Of a stretch of DNA of 64,000 bases, positions 56,201 through 62,989 are shown one piece after another. The stretch comes from Bacillota bacterium. Lineage in GTDB: Bacteria > Bacillota > Clostridia > Christensenellales > SZUA-584. The notes under the pieces were generated by a model. It saw only the letters and a list, made by a program, of their open reading frames with translations. It did not search any database and was not told the origin of the DNA. The translations under genes were made by a program, and so were the position numbers. Location: contig JAEWBO010000034.1 in the NCBI GenBank assembly GCA_023391105.1, positions 30,457 through 94,456 of the forward strand. Direction: 5' to 3'. How positions within the stretch are numbered: position 1 is the stretch's first letter; each line of letters begins with the position of its first letter.

Positions 56201-58610
56201 ATTAGCGCACGAAGTGGGCGCTGGCAAAACCTACGAGATGGTAGGCGCTGCGATGGAATCTAAACGGCTGGGGTTGTGCGCCAAATCCCTCGTCGTCGTA
56301 CCCAACCATATCACCGAGCAGTGGGCCGGCGAATGGCTCCAGCTCTATCCATCGGCTAACATTCTGGTAGCGACAAAAAAGGACTTTGAGCGAAAAAACC
56401 GCCGTAAATTTTGCTCCCGTATTGCCACCGGCGAATACGATGCCATCATCATTGGGCACAGCCAGTTTGAGAAAATCCCCATGTCCAAGGAGAGGCAGAA
56501 AGCCATTCTGCAGCGGCAGATCGATGAGCTGACCTTTGGCATACAGGAGGCCAAGTCCGAAAAAGCGGAGCGGTACACCATCAAGCAGATGGAAAAGACC
56601 CGAAAAGCTATTGAAACGAAGCTGGAACGCCTCAACGATCAGAGCAGGAAGGATGATGTCGTCACCTTTGAAGAGCTTGGGGTTGACCGGGTATTTATCG
56701 ACGAGTCGCATTATTTCAAAAACCTCTTCCTGATTTCAAAAATGCGCAATGTCGGCGGTATCGCGCAGACGGAAGCGCAGAAGTCAAGCGATCTGTTCAT
56801 GAAATGCCAGTACCTTGATGAAATCACGGACGGACGCGGCATGGTGTTTGCGACGGGGACGCCGATCTCCAATTCCATGGTGGAGCTGTATACCATCCAG
56901 CGCTATCTGCAATACCGCACCCTGCAGGAGATGGGCCTGACCCACTTTGACGAGTGGGCGGCAAATTACGGCGAAACCATTACCGCCATTGAATTGTCGC
57001 CCGAGGGCACTGGTTATAGGGCTAAAACACGGTTCGCCAAGTTTTACAACCTGCCCGAGCTGATGTCTGTTGTCAAACAGATCGCGGATATCCAGACGGC
57101 GGATATGTTGAACCTCCCCGTGCCCAAGGCGAATTTCCATACCGAGGTTATAAAGCCCTCCGAGCTGCAAAAGGAAATGGTGGCCGGGCTTGCCGAGCGT
57201 GCCGAAGCCATACGCGCAGGCAATGTCGATCCGAGCGTCGATAATATGCTGCGGATCACCAACGATGGGCGCAAGCTGGCGCTGGATATGCGGCTCATGA
57301 ACCCCTTGGCGGCAGACGATGAAAACAACAAGACCTCTGTCTGCGCTCGGAATGTCTACCGGATATGGGAGCAATCCAAGGAGCAGCGGGCGACGCAGCT
57401 TGTGTTCTGTGATCTATCCACCCCAAAAAGCGATGGCAGCTTTAACATTTATGACGACCTCAAGTGTAAGCTGATGGAGAAAGGCATCCCCGAGGGCGAA
57501 ATCGCCTTTATCCACGATGCCGACACAGAAACGAGGAAGGCCGAGCTGTTTGCGAAGGTTCGCTCTGGCCAGGTGCGCGTCCTCATGGGCAGCACGCAGA
57601 AGATGGGGGCGGGCACCAACGTGCAGGACCGCCTGATTGCGCTCCACGACCTCGATTGTCCATGGCGGCCCTCCGATTTGGCGCAGCGCCTCGGCAGGAT
57701 TGTCCGGCAAGGCAACCAGAACCCGGAGGTGGAGATTTTCCGTTATGTGACGGAAGGAACCTTCGACAGCTACTTGTACCAGCTTGTAGAGAACAAACAA
57801 AGGTTCATCGCGCAGATCATGACCTCCAAGACGCCGCTGCGCGCTGCCGAGGACGTGGATGAAACGGCGCTTAACTATGCGGAGATCAAGGCGCTGGCTT
57901 CCGGCAACCCGCTCATCATTGAAAAATGCAATCTGGATATGGAGGTGGGCAAGCTCAACATGCTCAAAGCGAACCACCTCAGCCAGAAATACGCATTGGA
58001 GGAATTGGTTATCCGCAAATATCCGGAGACCATCAAGCTGATGACGGAACGGCTGGCAGGCTATGAGAAGGACATTCAGCTTGTGGCGGCACATCCGAAA
58101 TTGCCTGAGCAGTTCCCTCCTATGGAAATCATGGGTATTGCCTACGCCGAAAAGGAATCCGCAGGCAAGGCGATCATTGATGCCTGCACCAAAATGACAG
58201 GCTCCGATGCTGTCTTTTTAGGCCAATATCGCGGCTTTTCCATGGTATTGGCCTACGATGGGCCGAGCAACGAATACCGGCTGACCCTCAAAGGCACGCT
58301 CTCCCATACCGCCGTGCTGGGCGCGGACATTTACGGCAATCTGACCCGCATCGACAATGTGCTGGACGGGCTCACGACGAAGCGTGATATCGTGATGGCG
58401 GAGCTTGACAATACGCGGGTGCAGCTTGAAAACGCAAAGGCCGAGCTGGCTGCGCCGTTCTCCCGCGAAGCCGAGCTGACGGAAAAAACGGCAAGGCTTA
58501 AGGAACTCAACATCTTGCTCAATATGGATGAAAAGGACCGCTCCATTGTGGACGCGGAGCCGGAGGCAAAGGAAGAAAAGCCAGCGCGATCAAAGGAATA
58601 TGAACGATGA
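50268..58610 (+). CDS. Giant ArdC-like / methylase-like / SNF2 helicase protein of the ICE
   Basis: 2780 residues from ATG 50268 (AGGAGG, spacing 8). Order: N-terminal ArdC-like ssDNA-binding part with QGAWRAFLRSACRNYKCRF; low-complexity charged linker (about 270-410); several ICE-specific domains; methylase core with EPACGVGNF (1296-1304) but GNVPFGD where amino-methylases have DPPY/NPPF (1360-1363), so methylation is doubtful; SNF2 helicase with GAGKT (1984-1988), DESH (2145-2148) and C-terminal motifs MGAGTNVQ and AQRLGRIVRQG. Such proteins are backbone genes of Firmicutes ICEs, presumably protecting or remodelling transferred DNA. An entire TnpV gene overlaps the linker. Confidence 0.85.
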   Translation: MARKYELITELYQQTLGKITSSQGAWRAFLRSACRNYKCRFDEQVLIYAQRPDARAVLELDDWNKKLGRWVNRGAAGIAVFDDTHTGNSRLKHYFDISDTHAGRFSRPVSIWEMQERYEEEVIEALEGSFGAVQDNGSLESTLLQIVHNVVEDNEQDYFRELMVCRENSYLEELDEFNVEVFFRQALEASVSYMLLERCFGGAADQYAELVDFSSLFNFNTRETVNALGIATSDMAEMVLKEIALTVRNIQKRERQQNRTVDKPQEDGYSVNEQETNEPERSFEYESDIPQRGRLQSAQPSSPAGDGSTPWEVRVDAQEVSQGEPQSDLREPSDIGQAEQPPDGDRADSAYEAGTDGAADGEGRGRDGGTESRRSDEMGGTDEQHPALGGGSDTERTDLQFDIESPEEADSDELPAFLDDTLIMGVIANKDDDLKYKKQQIALFFAIHPDESERAEYIQSAYQDRYSEILVGAKRVGFKPKEDGLLMWEGAYLSRSSEAVFSWQTVAAWTAQLIEKKEYHINRDIKALKTQAGQQMSLFDLSPVENDTPYEQVSLAGACTIPQSVIDEALYLGGNEPYCLERICAWFSKDYPLEQNAAFLCEEYGTSGKGFFSGVSPYALWFDGAGIRIGMGRTAQSATTLIPWEDAAKRIRELLVTGRYVPQSVLDNASENERKELAEHLWYTVQDFSREAHDENLIPTILAIYNTHGGFPDNTAQIRELLKDGKTVSALITEVEAFAVRYAENPDLMRFRFRRHDEILTGLRSLLRPQIEFSSNPDFSLEPKQFITNDEIDRLLTGGSNVQHSKFRIYSYYLEGHTPKERADFLKHEYGTGGGGRRGFNENHDSKGITYKRENAEFVPYDTILLKWPQVEKRISELIRQGKYMSEKELAYIPAYEKHELAREIQGFFSGLPQETPRPFPYGFDFYEAVKLIEPQLDDPARVEEIHRMMLPVWESTAQDDRHYDFQKRAFEHMTAYRNGTFSLFGEKKGPAAIPTRAEEAPAPTPVQDVELPAEKEKPDYDDLAERLIRFYQEFDPYDYRDNMELGETDEDAIATLESQLQEEGARTGILETLQSFLDETDPEEEIAVDLALFIEELEILPPAAGEEKHRDSIENEYLSEDESVWEPVEGGEVARVRIDLMPEPQEIPAEKENMLAPPKPKRERVLFSTLHPEIPAEQRHNFRITDPQLGVGTPSEKFAANAAAIRTLKQIENENRLATPEEQEVLSRYVGWGGLADCFDDRHGKYLELKSLLDEDEYAAARASSLTAFYTPPVVVGAIYRALSQMGFERGNILEPACGVGNFIGMIPDSMADSKAYGVEIDSISGRIARQLYQNSSIAVDGFEKVEMPDSFFDVALGNVPFGDFKVLDRRYDKHKWLIHDYFFGKALDKVRPGGIVAFITSKGTMDKENSAVRKYLAQRADLIGAIRLPDNTFKRNAGTEVTSDIIFLQKRDRMTDIEPDWVHLDTDENGIRMNSYFAAHPDMILGEMVMESTAFGMDSACKPYEGADLAEQLSEAVSNLHAEITDYEVDELEGDEDLSIPADPSVRNFSYTIVDGKIYFRENSRMHPVELSVTAENRIRGMIVLRDSTRQLITYQTEDYPEDMIRQEQARLGRLYDDYTRKYGLLSSRGNSLAFGEDSSYCLLCSLEVLDEEGNFLRKADMFTKRTIRPHVPVTSVDTASEALAVSISEKARVDMEYMAQLSGKSEADLEAELTGVIFRDINCATDPDLIPKAFVDLEKFPFVTADEFLSGNVRKKLQMLRALETVLPAEEKNRLQTSITAMEAVQPDDLTAAEIGVRIGATWIPPEIYKQFMFELFSTGGSARHRMNVLYSRYTGEWNITEKTSDYGNIKAVTTYGTKRISAYHILEQTLNLKDVRIFDTIIEDGNEKRVLNKRETAIAQDRQELIKSKFSEWLWKDIDRREMLCRIYNDTFNSIRPREYDGQHITFSGMNPEITLRSHQINAIAHVMYGGNTLLAHEVGAGKTYEMVGAAMESKRLGLCAKSLVVVPNHITEQWAGEWLQLYPSANILVATKKDFERKNRRKFCSRIATGEYDAIIIGHSQFEKIPMSKERQKAILQRQIDELTFGIQEAKSEKAERYTIKQMEKTRKAIETKLERLNDQSRKDDVVTFEELGVDRVFIDESHYFKNLFLISKMRNVGGIAQTEAQKSSDLFMKCQYLDEITDGRGMVFATGTPISNSMVELYTIQRYLQYRTLQEMGLTHFDEWAANYGETITAIELSPEGTGYRAKTRFAKFYNLPELMSVVKQIADIQTADMLNLPVPKANFHTEVIKPSELQKEMVAGLAERAEAIRAGNVDPSVDNMLRITNDGRKLALDMRLMNPLAADDENNKTSVCARNVYRIWEQSKEQRATQLVFCDLSTPKSDGSFNIYDDLKCKLMEKGIPEGEIAFIHDADTETRKAELFAKVRSGQVRVLMGSTQKMGAGTNVQDRLIALHDLDCPWRPSDLAQRLGRIVRQGNQNPEVEIFRYVTEGTFDSYLYQLVENKQRFIAQIMTSKTPLRAAEDVDETALNYAEIKALASGNPLIIEKCNLDMEVGKLNMLKANHLSQKYALEELVIRKYPETIKLMTERLAGYEKDIQLVAAHPKLPEQFPPMEIMGIAYAEKESAGKAIIDACTKMTGSDAVFLGQYRGFSMVLAYDGPSNEYRLTLKGTLSHTAVLGADIYGNLTRIDNVLDGLTTKRDIVMAELDNTRVQLENAKAELAAPFSREAELTEKTARLKELNILLNMDEKDRSIVDAEPEAKEEKPARSKEYER
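51121..51522 (+). CDS. TnpV-like protein, encoded inside the giant helicase gene in the +1 frame
   Basis: 133 residues from ATG 51121, with AAAGGAG at 51106-51112. It matches the transposon-encoded TnpV family over nearly its whole length: MNLTYRREGDYNLPNLL, GKYALMRRRFLKENR, LLTSGKLNSHLMEIEQ, MAKAEGVTEELKAADQMKW and MNNIRHSAEEAILSELIY. The host frame here is only a Gly/Glu/Asp/Arg-rich linker, so both frames can be kept. TnpV is known from Tn4451-type elements; its role is unknown. Confidence 0.7.
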   Translation: MNLTYRREGDYNLPNLLPPQETEVHLGKYALMRRRFLKENRRVTYANLLTSGKLNSHLMEIEQIALTRLEQMVPQMAKAEGVTEELKAADQMKWVGLMNNIRHSAEEAILSELIYNLILKAPKKRTATSCPLF

Positions 58611-58951
58611 TTTAAGTGGTCTATAACGGTTCGGGTTCATTCCGGGCTGTTATACATAAAACTTTGGATGTAGCTGTAAATAGTGTTACAACAGTAGATA
58701 TGTGATTATGATAAAGGCACCTTAATACAAAAATGGGAGAGCTGTTTCAGGGAATATTTGGTATGCGAAGAATTAGAAGTAAAGATTATAATTTAGTTCT
58801 TATCGATAGTAATGTAATTTGTGAAGCCGTGGTGACTTAAAGATCTATCAAGAAGTTATATTCATTAACTCCTTCATTTCATATTCTTGTATTGTTCGTT
58901 CAAAGGATGTATAATCTAAAAAAAGTTAACCTGTATAGTGAGGATTGAACT
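58611..58951. other. Intergenic stretch between helicase and toxin-antitoxin genes
   Basis: AT-rich, without a supported gene. The only assignable signal is a promoter at its right end (58887-58915). No terminator was recognised after the helicase gene. Confidence 0.4.
58887..58915 (+). promoter_or_regulatory. Promoter of the HTH-darT-darG operon
   Basis: TTGTAT (58887-58892) and TATAAT (58910-58915), spacer 17, about 37 bases before the first gene. Confidence 0.6.
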
Positions 58952-59164
58952 ATGGGCTTGGAATCAGAACTGATGACAACTAAAAAAGCAGCAGAGTCGT
59001 GGGGAATTACAGCTCGTCGCGTTCAAATCCTTTGTAACAAGGGCTTGGTAGAAGGCGCGATCAAGATGGACAGAACATGGATTATACCAAAAGGCTCTGC
59101 TAAGCCTACTGACGGACGTACCAAAGCAGCTAAACAGAACAAGAGCGAGGAGGCAGGTACTTAA
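58952..59164 (+). CDS. Helix-turn-helix regulator of the DarTG set
   Basis: 70 residues. ELMTTKKAAESWGITARRV is a MerR/excisionase-type helix-turn-helix and TWIIPKGSAKPTDGRTK the wing and basic tail. Its stop overlaps the darT start by one base (TAATG), so it is coupled to the toxin gene and probably represses the operon. Confidence 0.75.
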   Translation: MGLESELMTTKKAAESWGITARRVQILCNKGLVEGAIKMDRTWIIPKGSAKPTDGRTKAAKQNKSEEAGT

Positions 59165-59820
59165 TGAGCCATATTAACCATAGTAGCATTAATCTATATC
59201 ATATTGTTCATATTGACAAATTGCCTCTAATACTTAACTCTGGAAAAGCAGGACGACTGATATGTGACAGCGATGTGCAAAAGCGGCACCTTTTGGGTAC
59301 AACTATTGGTATGAGCAAAATTAAAGAGCGCAGAATGAATGAACTCACCCTGCATTCTCACCCCGATTTGTATGTAGGTGACTGTGTCCCATTCTACTTT
59401 TGCCCACGCTCAATAATGCTATATATGTTTCACCAAAATAATCACCCCGATATAGCATATAGAGGTGGGCAAGAACCGATTGTACATTTAGTGTTCAAGA
59501 TGATGGATGTTATTTTATGGGCGAACCAACACGAACGAAGATGGGCATTTACAGACTCCAATGCAGGATCGCGTTACTTTAATGACTATTGCGATCTTTC
59601 AGATATCAATAGACTCAATTGGGATGCTATCAATACAAATTATTGGAGTGGCTGCATTGAAGAGAAACAAGCAGAGTTTTTAGTGGAAAGGTCTTTGCCT
59701 TGGTATCTTGTTCAGGGAATCGGAGTTTATTCCCTTAAGTATTACAATAAAGTTTGCGATGCTATAGCAGATGCAAGCCATCAACCGCAAGTTAATATAA
59801 AACGTGAATGGTATTATTAG
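59164..59820 (+). CDS. darT: DarT toxin, DNA ADP-ribosyltransferase
   Basis: 218 residues, GAGGAGG site. DUF4433/DarT family: LYHIVHIDKLPLIL at the N-terminus, GDCVPFYFCPRSIMLYM, and the catalytic Glu E171 in KQAEFLVERSLPW. DarT attaches ADP-ribose from NAD+ to DNA bases, blocking replication; DarTG systems can act against phages. The antitoxin follows 14 bases downstream. The active-site residues look intact. Confidence 0.85.
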   Translation: MSHINHSSINLYHIVHIDKLPLILNSGKAGRLICDSDVQKRHLLGTTIGMSKIKERRMNELTLHSHPDLYVGDCVPFYFCPRSIMLYMFHQNNHPDIAYRGGQEPIVHLVFKMMDVILWANQHERRWAFTDSNAGSRYFNDYCDLSDINRLNWDAINTNYWSGCIEEKQAEFLVERSLPWYLVQGIGVYSLKYYNKVCDAIADASHQPQVNIKREWYY

Positions 59821-59834
59821 TGAGGTGATTGGAA

Positions 59835-60890
59835 ATGATTAACTACAAAATTGGTGACTTATTTAATGATAATGCAGAAGCTATTGTCAATACAGTCAAC
59901 TGTGTTGGGGTTATGGGTCGTGGTATTGCTTTGCAGTTCAAAAAGCGTTATCCAGAAAACTTTAAGGAGTATGAGGCTAAATGTAAACTCGGTGAAATAA
60001 TTCCAGGTAGGGTTTTTGTATTTGAAACTAATAGTTTTATTAATCCAAAATTCATTATCAATTTTCCTACTAAACGTCATTGGCGAGGAGCAAGTCGTAT
60101 TGAGGATATTGAATCTGGCTTGGTAGATTTGGCCAATGTCATTAAAAAATTTAAAATAAATTCGATAGCCATTCCTCCACTTGGAAGTGGATTGGGAGGA
60201 TTGGACTGGTCTCTTGTCAAAAGTAAAATCGAAGCTGCCCTCACCAATATAGAAAACGTCGAGATAAATGTATATGAGCCAACTGGTGCGCCCAAAGCTG
60301 AGGATATGGCACGAAACAAACAAGTCCCATCAATGACTCCGGGACGTGCCGCACTTGTAGAATTGATACATTTATACCTTAAGGGATTGCTTGACCCATT
60401 CATTACTTTGCTAGAGATACACAAGCTAATGTACTTTTTGCAAATTTCAGGTGAAAATCTTCGCTTGCAATATGTAAAAGAAACGTATGGCCCTTATGCC
60501 AAAAATTTATCCCATGTATTAAATGCGGTTGAAGGGCACATGCTGTCTGGATATGCAGATGGCGGCAACAATCCACAAAAGCGATTAGAGCTGATTCCTG
60601 GAGCTATTGATGATGCTGAAAAGTTTTTGTCTGAACAGCCTGATACACTTAAACGTATGAAAAGAGTATCTGAGCTTGTAGACGGGTTCGAAACGCCTTT
60701 TGGATTGGAGTTGCTTGCCACGGTTCATTGGCTTGTGGACAACGGTGCCGATTCATTAAGTGAGGTTATTAAAGAAACATACGCATGGAATCAGCATAAA
60801 GCTCAATTCAGTCCAAGACAAATTGAAATTGCCTTAAGTAGACTAGTTTCGTTGCAATGGATAGCTCCTATCAAAGAATTAAATATGTGA
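59835..60890 (+). CDS. darG: DarG antitoxin, macrodomain ADP-ribosyl-DNA hydrolase
   Basis: 351 residues from ATG 59835, with GAGGTGA just before; TTG 59829 is less likely. N-terminal macrodomain (about 1-150): NTVNCVGVMGRGIALQFK, PPLGSGLGGLDW. The C-terminal half (LEIHKLMYFLQISG, ETYGPYAKNLSHVLNAVEGH) is the usual toxin-binding DarG domain. It reverses the DNA ADP-ribosylation made by DarT and also binds the toxin. A strong terminator follows. Confidence 0.88.
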   Translation: MINYKIGDLFNDNAEAIVNTVNCVGVMGRGIALQFKKRYPENFKEYEAKCKLGEIIPGRVFVFETNSFINPKFIINFPTKRHWRGASRIEDIESGLVDLANVIKKFKINSIAIPPLGSGLGGLDWSLVKSKIEAALTNIENVEINVYEPTGAPKAEDMARNKQVPSMTPGRAALVELIHLYLKGLLDPFITLLEIHKLMYFLQISGENLRLQYVKETYGPYAKNLSHVLNAVEGHMLSGYADGGNNPQKRLELIPGAIDDAEKFLSEQPDTLKRMKRVSELVDGFETPFGLELLATVHWLVDNGADSLSEVIKETYAWNQHKAQFSPRQIEIALSRLVSLQWIAPIKELNM

Positions 60891-60907
60891 AATTGACCAA
60901 AGAAAAG

Positions 60908-60934
60908 CCGTCCGGCTTATCCGGGCGGTTTTTT
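60908..60934 (+). terminator. Terminator after darG
   Basis: CCGTCCGG (60908-60915) pairs with CCGGGCGG (60921-60928) with one T-G pair, loop CTTAT, followed by six T. Its GC-rich sequence resembles the backbone rather than the cargo. Confidence 0.8.
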
Positions 60935-60954
60935 CTATTCCCGGAGGTGAAAGC

Positions 60955-61938
60955 ATGCCATATATCGACCCAGAAGTGATCATAGAAGCCAAACGAATGG
61001 ACCTTCTAACATACCTCCAGAACTATGAGCCGCACGAGCTGGTGCATTTCTCCGGCAGCACCTACTGCACGCGCAGCCATGACAGCCTGAAAATCTCCAA
61101 CGGCAAATGGTTTTGGTGGAACCGTGGCATCGGCGGCAGGTCGGCTCTCGACTATCTGATCAAGGTGCGGGAACTTTCCTTTACGGACGCGGTGGAACAG
61201 ATCATGGGACGGGCGGCAAGCACACCGCCCGTTTTTGTATCTCAAAAGGAACAAAAGCCCAAAACGCTCCTTTTGCCCGAACCTTATCCATATACGGATG
61301 AAGTGGAGCAATATCTGGTTCGCCGGGGTATCGACAGAGGGCTTATCCATGCGTGCATCGCGGACGGGCGCGTTTACGAGAGCCGCAACGAGCCGGAGCC
61401 CGGCGGCAAGATATATATAAACGCCGTGTTTGTAGGATTTGACGCGCAGGGACAGAGAAAATATGCCGCACTGCGCGGAATCAACGGTGGTTTCAAGGGC
61501 GAAGCAACCGGTAGCGATAAGCATTACTCGTTTGCGATGCCGGCATTGGAGGCGAGCGATTCCGTCCATCTGTTTGAAAGCGCCGTGGATTTGCTTTCGT
61601 ATGCCACCCTTATGAAAATGAGCGGCAAAGACTATTCCACGGAAAACCTGCTTTCTCTGGCCGGCGTCTACCAGCCGCAGAAAGATATTTCAAAAAGCAA
61701 GGTTCCCGCCGCGCTGACGCGGTTTTTAGAGGATAACCCGCAGGTGAAAAACGTGCTGCTGCATCTGGATAACGACTATGCGGGGCGCATGGCGACCAAG
61801 GCCATCATGACGGTTCTGCCCAAGGAATACGAGGCCACAGACCGCCCTCCTTGCGGCTGCAAAGATGTAAACGCCTTTCTTTGCCGAAAGCTTGGTCTGC
61901 CGGAGCATGCTTCTCTGAAATATACAAGGACGAGGTAG
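60955..61938 (+). CDS. DUF3991/Toprim primase-like protein
   Basis: 327 residues, GGAGGTGA site. N-terminal part: VIIEAKRMDLLTYLQNYEP and TYCTRSHDSLKISNGKWFW followed by GGRSALDYL, a DnaG-like DUF3991 module. C-terminal Toprim-type domain: VHLFESAVDLLSYATL and VLLHLDNDYAGRMATKAI, with the catalytic Glu and the DxD motif in place. Likely makes primers for replication of the transferred strand. Confidence 0.82.
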   Translation: MPYIDPEVIIEAKRMDLLTYLQNYEPHELVHFSGSTYCTRSHDSLKISNGKWFWWNRGIGGRSALDYLIKVRELSFTDAVEQIMGRAASTPPVFVSQKEQKPKTLLLPEPYPYTDEVEQYLVRRGIDRGLIHACIADGRVYESRNEPEPGGKIYINAVFVGFDAQGQRKYAALRGINGGFKGEATGSDKHYSFAMPALEASDSVHLFESAVDLLSYATLMKMSGKDYSTENLLSLAGVYQPQKDISKSKVPAALTRFLEDNPQVKNVLLHLDNDYAGRMATKAIMTVLPKEYEATDRPPCGCKDVNAFLCRKLGLPEHASLKYTRTR

Positions 61939-61983
61939 GCGGCTTTTGCACATTGGACTCCTATCTCCGGCTTAGATATGCTG

Positions 61984-62012
61984 TAAGCGGCTTGGTTCTC
62001 CCAAGCCGCTTA
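61984..62012. terminator. Perfect 12-base-pair hairpin
   Basis: TAAGCGGCTTGG pairs with CCAAGCCGCTTA, loop TTCTC. There is no long T-run, so it may be a weak terminator between the primase and the next small gene, or an mRNA-stability element. Confidence 0.6.
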
Positions 62013-62036
62013 TACATTACTGAGGGAGGTCATATA

Positions 62037-62207
62037 ATGCCGGACTATAAAAGGATGTACTTTACGCTTGCCGCAAAGGTATCGGATGCAGTAAATATCC
62101 TTGTTGCTGCACAGCAACAGGGCGAGGACGAATATGTGGAGAACCCGCCGCAGGTTACGCCGCTTCGGGAAATCAGAACCGATCGGGATGATGATACTGA
62201 CACATAA
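62037..62207 (+). CDS. Small ICE protein of unknown function
   Basis: 56 residues from ATG 62037 (GAGGGAGG). MPDYKRMYFTLAAKVSDAV is a helix, then EDEYVENPPQVTPLREI and an acidic tail. Longer in-frame readings lack a ribosome site and overlap the hairpin. This size and sequence recur between primase and mobilisation genes in similar elements. Confidence 0.6.
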   Translation: MPDYKRMYFTLAAKVSDAVNILVAAQQQGEDEYVENPPQVTPLREIRTDRDDDTDT

Positions 62208-62231
62208 AAAGAATACTAAAACCTCATTACA

Positions 62232-62263
62232 TAGGGTGTTGCTTTAGGGGACGCCCTATTTTT
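62232..62263 (+). terminator. Terminator after the 56-residue gene
   Basis: TAGGGTGT (62232-62239) pairs with ACGCCCTA (62251-62258) with one T-G pair, followed by five T. Confidence 0.65.
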
Positions 62264-62295
62264 ATCCCAAGATTCTAGAGAGAGGTGAAACACAC

Positions 62296-62490
62296 ATGGC
62301 AAAGTACGACGTGACCATTACGGAAACCTTGCAAACGACCATCGAAATTGAAGCGCGGGATCGCTTTCATGCTGAACAGCTCGCATCGGATAACTGGCGC
62401 AATTCGGAATATATCCTCGATGCGGATCACTTTCAGGGTGTATCCTTTGAGGCCCGACTCCAACAGAAAAGCCGCGGCCAGGAACGCTGA
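62296..62490 (+). CDS. DpnD/PcfM-family protein
   Basis: 64 residues; GAGAGGTGA site. YDVTITETLQTTIEIEARDR and ASDNWRNSEYILDADHFQGV are the DpnD/PcfM signature. Such proteins accompany mobilisation genes (PcfM of enterococcal conjugative plasmids) and the DpnII locus; the role is not known. The tail RGQER fits the -ER pattern of other ICE genes here. Confidence 0.78.
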   Translation: MAKYDVTITETLQTTIEIEARDRFHAEQLASDNWRNSEYILDADHFQGVSFEARLQQKSRGQER

Positions 62491-62513
62491 TCTCTTTTTC
62501 GGCCAGTCGGCCT

Positions 62514-62629
62514 CTCTTTGCACAGGGAGCAAAGAGCAATTCACTACTACCAGCAAGCACTGGATTTGTGATACCACAAACCCCCACACCGCCCCGAAAG
62601 GGCGGCGCGCTTGTCAGGGAATTCCCTGA
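62514..62629. other. Candidate origin of transfer (oriT): four consecutive inverted repeats
   Basis: Between the DpnD/PcfM gene and mobC are: CTCTTTGC/GCAAAGAG (62514-62536), TTTGTG/CACAAA (62565-62580), CCGCCC/GGGCGG with a CGAAA loop (62589-62605), and the perfect 16-base palindrome at 62614-62629 centred on GGGAATTCCC. A non-coding run of inverted repeats next to mobC and the relaxase gene is where oriT is expected. The nick site cannot be named. Confidence 0.5.
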
Positions 62630-62659
62630 AACCCTTTGAGAAAGAAGGTGCTGCCCATA

Positions 62660-62989
62660 ATGAGAAATCGGAATGTTCATATCCAGTTCTGGCTGAATAA
62701 AAAGGAAGCGCAGGCTTTGGATAAGCTGGTGAAGAAATCCGGCTTGTCCCGTGAAGCCTATCTCCGCCACCTGATAAACGGCGTGGTGCCCCAGGACGCG
62801 CCGCCGCCCGACTATTTCTCCATGATGAAGGAGCTGCACGCTATCGGAAACAATTTGAACCAGATCGCGCAAAAGGCCCATGTGCTGAACGTCATGGACG
62901 TGCAACGGTATGATGAAAACATGCGCCTGTTCAAGGAAATCGTGAGGACGATCACCAACGCCGTGCTGCTTCCAAGGAGGAATGAATAG
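62660..62989 (+). CDS. mobC: MobC-like relaxosome accessory protein
   Basis: 109 residues from ATG 62660; TTG 62636 is possible but lacks a site. Ribbon-helix-helix start (VHIQFWLNKKEAQALDKLV), KSGLSREAYLRHLI, then the MobC motif ELHAIGNNLNQIAQKAH. It helps the relaxase open oriT. It ends one base into the relaxase start codon (TAGTG). Confidence 0.85.
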   Translation: MRNRNVHIQFWLNKKEAQALDKLVKKSGLSREAYLRHLINGVVPQDAPPPDYFSMMKELHAIGNNLNQIAQKAHVLNVMDVQRYDENMRLFKEIVRTITNAVLLPRRNE

